From positions 1-5,264 of the forward strand of contig WLEX01000100.1 of assembly GCA_009704065.1 (NCBI GenBank): a stretch of 5,264 bases of DNA, written 5' to 3'. Positions 1 through 5,264 of this stretch are shown here, piece by piece. A program made the translations under genes and the position numbers. Each line of letters opens with the position of its first letter. Positions within the stretch are counted from its first letter, which is position 1. A model generated the notes under the pieces. The model searched no databases, was not told the origin of the DNA, and worked only from the letters and a program-made list of their open reading frames with translations. This DNA is from Actinomycetota bacterium. GTDB lineage: Bacteria > Actinomycetota > Acidimicrobiia > Acidimicrobiales > Ilumatobacteraceae.

Positions 1-378
1 GAACACTGAATTGTTTACTGCAGCAACATCTTCAACAGACTTGCTTGCAAACGAACTGAGACCCATAGGAATGCCGCGGTTCGCTGCAGCCCTAGCGATA
101 GCAACTTCACCTTGAGGATGAACAGCTTGCACGCCAGTGGGCGAAATGATGACAGGCATCGACAATGCTTCACCCATGATGGTGGTGGACATGTCACGAG
201 TGTTCGAGTTGCCCGCAACGTGTGGGGCAAATCCGAGTTGATCGAATGAATTCAGATTGTCGGTCGACGACAAACCTTTTTCAGAACCTGCAATGAGGGC
301 TCCATATACCGACTTTGGCAAGCGCGCTTTTGCACGACGCTGTGCTTCGGCAACAGTTTCAAACCAGTCACTCGCCAT
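1..378 (-). CDS. mftD: Pre-mycofactocin synthase MftD, FMN-dependent alpha-hydroxy-acid dehydrogenase family (N-terminal 126 residues; 3' end outside window)
   Basis: The frame from ATG at 378 stays open for 126 codons to the window edge, so only the N-terminal third is visible. The opening (WFETVAEAQ near residue 5, RLPKSVYGALIAGSEKG at 19-35) is characteristic of MftD rather than of lactate or glycolate oxidases. It is followed by LGFAPHVAG (48-56), RDMSTTIMG (61-69) and the family FMN-barrel segment SPTGVQAVHPQGE (79-91) with LSSFAS (107-112). MftD is known to deaminate oxidatively the cyclised peptide intermediate AHDP to pre-mycofactocin, using O2 and releasing H2O2; it is cytoplasmic. 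The start is supported by GAGGAA at 385-390, 6 nt upstream. The gene lies 74 bp downstream of katG on the same strand, so it may be cotranscribed. mftA, mftB and mftC, which usually precede mftD, are not upstream. The catalytic His/Arg region lies outside the window. The alternative is an MftD-like paralogue of another role. Confidence 0.82.
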   Translation of the reverse strand, partial: MASDWFETVAEAQRRAKARLPKSVYGALIAGSEKGLSSTDNLNSFDQLGFAPHVAGNSNTRDMSTTIMGEALSMPVIISPTGVQAVHPQGEVAIARAAANRGIPMGLSSFASKSVEDVAAVNNSVF

Positions 379-432
379 TGGGGGTTCCTCTCGTGGACAA
401 CGTCTAAAAGGCTACAAGCGAGACTCCCCCAA
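378..432 (-). promoter_or_regulatory. Interrupted hairpin enclosing the mftD ribosome binding site
   Basis: In the transcript reading towards mftD, UUGGGGG (432-426) is exactly complementary to CCCCCAA (384-378), and UCUCG (423-419) to CGAGA (393-389). Together they give 12 Watson-Crick pairs around a 25-nt loop. The internal loop (425-424 against 388-385) holds the GGAA part of the Shine-Dalgarno GAGGAA (390-385), and the outer stem includes the A of the ATG. If it forms, it would hide the start site and make mftD translation depend on upstream ribosomes or another factor. There is no U-tract after the stem, so it is not an intrinsic terminator. The complementarity is seen directly; the regulatory role is inferred. 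Confidence 0.4.
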
Positions 433-452
433 AGGCGAGGTAACTGAGCGAT

Positions 453-2668
<2,216 letters not shown>

Positions 2669-2678
<10 letters not shown>

Positions 2679-2706
2679 ATTTTAATAAGTTATGCTTTGT
2701 ATAGGA
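2669..2706. promoter_or_regulatory. Candidate OxyR binding region between katG and oxyR
   Basis: This AT-rich stretch has related steps ATAAG at 2670 and 2685 and ATAGG at 2701, about 15-16 bp apart. It also has a 9-bp palindrome, ATAAGTTAT, at 2685-2693, and outer TATA elements at 2669 and 2700. OxyR tetramers usually cover four spaced ATAG/CTAT-like half-sites over about 40 bp next to the target -35. The length and position fit, touching the katG -35 and upstream of oxyR, where autoregulation is common. The half-sites do not match the enterobacterial consensus spacing, so assignment rests mostly on gene context. Confidence 0.35.
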
Positions 2707-2713
2707 TTTAGTT

Positions 2714-3610
2714 ATGAACATACCGACCATTCAGCAACTCACTTATCTGGTGGCACTCGCTGATGAGGGCAGTTTTAGCAGTGCAGCCGATGCGTGCTTT
2801 ATTTCGCAACCAGCCCTGAGTGCACAAATCAAGGAACTAGAGAATCGACTTGGGCAACAGCTAGTTGAACGAACCACTCGTGGGATTCTGCTCACTCAAC
2901 GAGGCACACAAGTGGTCGACCGTGCCCGTGCATTATTGCGAGACATGAATGATCTTGTGATTGAGGCTCACAACACTGGCGAAGAATTGATAGGTGAGAT
3001 ACACGTCAGTGCGATTCCTACGATGGCACCGTATTTATTGCCGGCTCTTGTGCAGTCACTTCGTAAACATCACCCACAAGTGCAACTACATCTTCATGAA
3101 GAAAAGACTCATGACCTTGTACATTCATTACGACATGGAAGAATTGACGTTGGCTTGTTGTCCCCACCAGTAGAAGAGTCAACGCTCACTACAGCAGTTC
3201 TTTCCCATGATCCTTTTCTGGTAGCTATGTCTACAGATCATCGTTGGGCAGATTCAACATCCCCCATCACTCTGGAACGTCTGTCAAGGGAAAACATTTT
3301 GCTATTGGAAGAGGGACACTGCTTGCGTGATCAAGCTGAAAACTTGTGCGTTCGCAGCAACCTACAGCCCTCAGATATTCAAGCAACCAGTCTTTCTACA
3401 CTGGTACAAATGGTGTCAGCCAACATGGGTATCACACTGTTGCCGCAGTCAGCTGCCCCAATCGAGGCGCGCGAAGGCAGTGGAGTCGTTACTCGACCTT
3501 TGCGTTCTTCTGGTGCCGGTCGTTCTGTTGGCCTCGTATGGCGCACATCATCGCCCATTGCAAAATATCTAACACCAACAATTTCTGACTTATCACAACT
3601 CTGGAAGTAA
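2714..3610 (+). CDS. oxyR: OxyR, LysR-family hydrogen-peroxide sensor and regulator, 298 residues
   Basis: This is a cytoplasmic transcription factor that senses H2O2 by forming a disulfide and switches on peroxide-defence genes. The N-terminal winged helix-turn-helix of the LysR family is clear (about residues 1-65, with GSFSSAADACFISQPALSAQIKELE spanning 19-43), followed by a linker helix and an effector domain (about 90-298). The decisive feature is EEGHCLRDQAENLC at 199-212: C203 and C212 are 9 residues apart, as are the peroxidatic C199 and resolving C208 of E. coli OxyR, with the flanking His (H202) and Arg (R205) kept. T103 and H128 (LHEEKTH) match other conserved OxyR pocket positions. 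A typical LysR regulator would lack this cysteine pair. AGGA at 2703-2706 lies 7 nt before the ATG. The gene is divergent from katG, its likely target, and converges with the cupin gene 8 bp after its stop. The length is normal and nothing is broken. Confidence 0.93.
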   Translation: MNIPTIQQLTYLVALADEGSFSSAADACFISQPALSAQIKELENRLGQQLVERTTRGILLTQRGTQVVDRARALLRDMNDLVIEAHNTGEELIGEIHVSAIPTMAPYLLPALVQSLRKHHPQVQLHLHEEKTHDLVHSLRHGRIDVGLLSPPVEESTLTTAVLSHDPFLVAMSTDHRWADSTSPITLERLSRENILLLEEGHCLRDQAENLCVRSNLQPSDIQATSLSTLVQMVSANMGITLLPQSAAPIEAREGSGVVTRPLRSSGAGRSVGLVWRTSSPIAKYLTPTISDLSQLWK

Positions 3611-3618
3611 GAAGATAA

Positions 3619-4014
3619 TTACTCTGGGAATTTGTATTCAATGTCTGCGAACGAATCTGCAGCAAAGACATACAACAATCGCAATGGTTCGGTGCCAGTG
3701 TTCACCGCCACATGTTCGGCATCACTCGGGATAAACACAGCATCACCGGAGGTCACATTTGTGCGTGTGCCGTTCACCACCACTTGCCCTGTGCCCGATA
3801 AGAAGTAGTACACCTCGGCCTGCACATGCTGATGCCCACGCGGTGGTTCTGGTGCGCCCACGGGGATCTCTGCGACTCCCACAGTGAGACCTTCCGTGTT
3901 TGTTCGATCGCTGCTAAACAGCGTCCACCAATCAACATGGCCCGACACGGGATCTCGCCATGATTCGGTCTCACAGTCGCTCTCTCGTCGAAATACCGCA
4001 TCACCTGTTGCCAT
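3619..4014 (-). CDS. Single-domain metal-binding cupin, 131 residues; candidate DMSP-lyase (DddK-like) or unassigned cupin
   Basis: The protein is a small soluble cupin with no signal peptide. Motif 1 is G60-H61-x-H63-x3-E67 followed by a Gly-turn (FLSGTG 71-76). Motif 2 is G90-x5-P96-x4-H101-x3-N105. H61, H63, E67 and H101 form a complete 3-His/1-Glu metal site, so an enzyme or metal-dependent sensor is more likely than a structural cupin. Y69 directly follows the motif-1 Glu pattern (EVY), and Y127 sits in the C-terminal IEYKFP. DddK of SAR11 has, as I recall, matching metal ligands and two catalytic tyrosines at a constant offset of 5, plus a similar GL-x-GFAEI lead-in (here GLTVGVAEI at 42-50). 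That makes DMSP cleavage to dimethyl sulfide and acrylate a testable idea, not an assignment. Start: ATG 4014 is preferred to in-frame GTG 4020, which lies inside the SD. The gene is divergent from znuA and converges with oxyR. Confidence 0.85.
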   Translation of the reverse strand: MATGDAVFRRESDCETESWRDPVSGHVDWWTLFSSDRTNTEGLTVGVAEIPVGAPEPPRGHQHVQAEVYYFLSGTGQVVVNGTRTNVTSGDAVFIPSDAEHVAVNTGTEPLRLLYVFAADSFADIEYKFPE

Positions 4015-4019
4015 GTACA

Positions 4020-4026
4020 CCCCTTT
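4020..4026 (-). promoter_or_regulatory. Cupin ribosome binding site that decides the start
   Basis: AAAGGGG on the minus strand ends 5 nt before the ATG at 4014. The alternative in-frame GTG at 4020 uses the last G of this same element, so it cannot be served by it. The protein therefore starts MATGDAVF, not with the two extra residues. Confidence 0.6.
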
Positions 4027-4062
4027 GCTGCTTTGACCTTATTACCGCATACCTTTCCCACC

Positions 4063-4070
4063 GATTCTCA
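4063..4070. promoter_or_regulatory. Extra Zur-like half-site in the cupin-znuA intergenic region
   Basis: GATTCTCA is identical to the distal half of the 15-bp box at 4110-4124 read on the minus strand. It is followed 4 bp later by TGGGAA of the box at 4075-4089. It overlaps TTGAGA (4071-4066, minus strand), a possible -35 for the cupin gene. No good -10 stands at the right distance, so a link to cupin regulation is weak. Confidence 0.25.
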
Positions 4071-4073
4071 ATG

Positions 4074-4102
4074 TTGGGAATGGTTCTCATTTTGGTTAGA
4101 TT
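4074..4102 (+). promoter_or_regulatory. Leaderless-type promoter of znuA
   Basis: TTGGGA (4074-4079) is 17 bp from TAGATT (4097-4102), a TANNNT -10 element. Six bases later comes the GTG start codon at 4109, exactly where transcription would begin. There is no Shine-Dalgarno in the bases between, so the mRNA probably starts at or next to the GTG and is translated without a leader, as is common in Actinobacteria. The elements are seen; the start point is inferred. Confidence 0.55.
4075..4089 (+). promoter_or_regulatory. Zur-like operator box 1 (over the znuA -35 and spacer)
   Basis: TGGGAATGGTTCTCA is a partial palindrome, 5 of 7 arm pairs, resembling the TGAnAATnATTnTCA type of Fur/Zur-family sites in Actinobacteria. 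It is identical at 14 of 15 bases to the reverse complement of box 2 and is centred 35 bp upstream of it. A bound repressor would cover the -35 region. The zinc assignment comes from the downstream znu genes. Confidence 0.6.
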
Positions 4103-4108
4103 GCCTTT

Positions 4109-5056
4109 GTGAGAATCATTCCCATCACCACTGTTGCGCTTGCCTGCGTAATCCTTGGTGCCTGCGGATCTGCATCGACATCAACAAACACCGACGACTC
4201 AACTACTTTCTCGGTTGCTGCATCGTTTTATCCATTGCAAGAAATCGTGCAACGCGTAGGTGGCGACCATGTGCACACCATTGCACTCACTCCCCCCGGC
4301 CAGGGCGCACACGACGTGCAACTCACTGCCAAGAAACTCACAGAGCTATCGTCTGCATCGCTCGTGTTGTACATGGGTGATGGATTTCAACCTGATGTTG
4401 AAAAGGCAATCAAGACATTGCCTCGCACAACAACTGCAATCGATGTTCTCTCCTCAGTCACTTTGCTACCGCTCGGTTGGCAATTAGAGGGAACGACCGG
4501 CGTGCCCGATGGTGAAGTATTGCAATCAGGAAAAGATCCACATGTGTGGCTAGACCCCGCCAACATGATTGCTATGACTCAGGCAATAACCGATGCAATG
4601 GCGAATGCTCACCCAGAGTTTTCTGCAGAGTTTGGATCTAATGCATCTATCTACATTGCAGAACTAGAGGCGCTGGGCAACACCATCGATACCTCACTAG
4701 CGCAATGTGAATCGAATGCTCTTGTTACTTCTCATCGCGCATTTGCCTATCTCGCTAAACGCGCCAAACTGGCGCAAGTGGCCATTGCCGGCGTGAACCC
4801 CGAAGAGGAACCTTCGGCTCAGAGCCTCGAAGCTATTGCTGCATTTGCAAAGAAATCACGCGTATCAACAATTTTCTTCGAAACACTTTTGCCAGCCGAT
4901 CTTGCCAAGACCCTGGCAGAAAAAGTGGGTGCCACTTCCGAGGTACTAGATCCCGTTGAAGGAATCAGTAACGAAGATCTCGCTGCTGGCGCCACGTACT
5001 TCTCCATCATGCAAGCCAACATTGCACGTATTGCCACAGGATTACGTTGTTCATGA
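4109..5056 (+). CDS. znuA: Zinc ABC transporter substrate-binding lipoprotein ZnuA, 315 residues
   Basis: This is the extracytoplasmic metal receptor of a zinc importer. The N terminus is a lipoprotein signal: a hydrophobic stretch at 3-17 and lipobox LGAC with the acylated cysteine at C19, then a Ser/Thr-rich tether (21-33). The cluster A-1 (ZnuA/TroA/PsaA) fold follows from SVAASFYPLQEIV (35-47). Predicted metal ligands are H68 (GAHDV), H145 (DPHVWLDP), H209 (TSHRAFAYLAKR) and D281 (LDPVEG). His at the third position fits zinc-type ZnuA/TroA; manganese-type PsaA/MntC proteins carry Glu there. The His-rich loop common in ZnuA is absent from about 122-143, as in many Gram-positive and actinobacterial members. 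The start is GTG, with no Shine-Dalgarno and a -10 six bases upstream, so it is probably leaderless. The stop overlaps the znuC start by 4 bp (ATGA), pointing to one operon. The first codons lie within Zur-like box 2. Manganese specificity is a less likely alternative. Confidence 0.9.
   Translation: MRIIPITTVALACVILGACGSASTSTNTDDSTTFSVAASFYPLQEIVQRVGGDHVHTIALTPPGQGAHDVQLTAKKLTELSSASLVLYMGDGFQPDVEKAIKTLPRTTTAIDVLSSVTLLPLGWQLEGTTGVPDGEVLQSGKDPHVWLDPANMIAMTQAITDAMANAHPEFSAEFGSNASIYIAELEALGNTIDTSLAQCESNALVTSHRAFAYLAKRAKLAQVAIAGVNPEEEPSAQSLEAIAAFAKKSRVSTIFFETLLPADLAKTLAEKVGATSEVLDPVEGISNEDLAAGATYFSIMQANIARIATGLRCS
4110..4124 (+). promoter_or_regulatory. Zur-like operator box 2 (over the znuA start codon)
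   Basis: TGAGAATCATTCCCA has 6 of 7 palindromic arm pairs around a central C. It starts on the second base of the GTG codon, so it lies inside codons 1-6 of znuA and over the predicted transcription start. Its reverse complement differs from box 1 at one base. The bases serve as both operator and coding sequence (Arg-Ile-Ile-Pro). Confidence 0.6.
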
Positions 5057-5264
5057 GTGCCTCAACCGTTCTGGGAGCCATCAATGTGGCGGTGTCGTAT
5101 GGAGACGTTCACGCACTCGCAGCTAGCAGTTTTTCTGTTGGTTCAGGTGAACTGGTTGCAGTCGTTGGCCCTAATGGCGCGGGTAAATCGACAATGTTCA
5201 AGGCGCTCGCTGGTTTTATCGACCACGACGGCGATGTAGTGGTACACGGAGAACATTGTCATCA
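5053..5264 (+). CDS. znuC: Zinc ABC transporter ATP-binding protein ZnuC (N-terminal 70 residues; 3' end outside window)
   Basis: This is the cytoplasmic ATPase subunit that would drive zinc import with ZnuA and a ZnuB permease beyond the window. The visible part has the aromatic A-loop (Y16, in VSYGDVHAL) and a perfect Walker A, GPNGAGKST at 39-47, with the catalytic Lys at 45, in the usual position for an ABC domain. The Q-loop, signature motif, Walker B and H-loop lie outside the window. The ATG at 5053 overlaps the znuA stop in ATGA, so translation is likely coupled; a weak AGGA sits at 5038-5041, 11 nt upstream. The family is certain from Walker A. The zinc assignment comes from the adjoining znuA, since Mn and Zn importer ATPases cannot be separated on this segment alone. 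Confidence 0.85.
   Translation, partial: MSASTVLGAINVAVSYGDVHALAASSFSVGSGELVAVVGPNGAGKSTMFKALAGFIDHDGDVVVHGEHCH

Noticed and set aside
15..230. Open minus-strand frame of 71 codons
   Set aside because: It is out of frame with mftD, which reads through the whole stretch with strong family motifs; this is a shadow.
379..452. Intrinsic terminator between katG and mftD
   Set aside because: The GC-rich pairings (CUCGCC with GGGGAG, and the longer hairpin over the mftD start) are not followed by a U-tract.
3606..3623. Bidirectional terminator between oxyR and the cupin
   Set aside because: The inverted repeat has only 5 AT-rich pairs and no U-tract.
3774..4061. Minus-strand open frame of 95 codons overlapping the cupin
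   Set aside because: It is out of frame with the cupin gene, which carries both complete cupin motifs and a suitable ribosome binding site.
4033..4380. Plus-strand open frame of 115 codons overlapping the znuA start
   Set aside because: It is Cys/His/Arg-rich noise out of frame with znuA, whose lipobox and metal motifs are unambiguous.

Overview
The window carries six protein genes and no RNA gene, mobile element or CRISPR array. It fits an actinobacterial (Actinomycetota) chromosome. An MftD-type flavoenzyme is present, and the mycofactocin pathway is mainly actinobacterial. The znuA-like gene starts with GTG just downstream of a TANNNT -10 element with no Shine-Dalgarno, the usual layout of leaderless actinobacterial genes. 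Base composition is balanced by eye, not strongly GC-rich, which would suit a streamlined planktonic actinobacterium or an acidimicrobial lineage. That last placement is a weak inference.

Layout. Positions 1-378 (minus strand) hold the first 126 codons of mftD, cut by the window edge. Positions 453-2612 (minus) hold a complete katG catalase-peroxidase of 719 residues, 74 bp upstream of mftD and on the same strand. A 101-bp AT-rich divergent promoter region follows, then oxyR (2714-3610, plus), a LysR-type peroxide sensor with both redox cysteines. oxyR converges with a single-domain cupin gene (3619-4014, minus) across only 8 bp. The cupin is divergent from znuA (4109-5056, plus), a zinc-binding lipoprotein gene that overlaps znuC (5053 to the window end) by 4 bp. 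Intergenic space is minimal; the longest gap is 101 bp.

How the parts work together. OxyR and KatG form a classic peroxide-defence pair: the sensor is divergent from its likely target, and a recognisable katG promoter (TTGCCT, 17 bp, GATAAT) lies next to an AT-rich OxyR-type site. MftD enzymes consume O2 and release H2O2, so a catalase immediately upstream may be functionally coupled. znuA-znuC is a zinc uptake operon. Its promoter carries two nearly identical 15-bp Zur-like boxes in opposite orientation, one over the -35/spacer and one over the start codon.

Most worth checking: (1) the cupin, whose putative catalytic and metal residues match those I recall for the SAR11 DMSP lyase DddK at a constant offset; (2) a 12-bp interrupted hairpin enclosing the mftD ribosome binding site; (3) the katG-mftD pairing, with no mftA/B/C beside mftD; (4) the leaderless znuA start embedded in its own operator.
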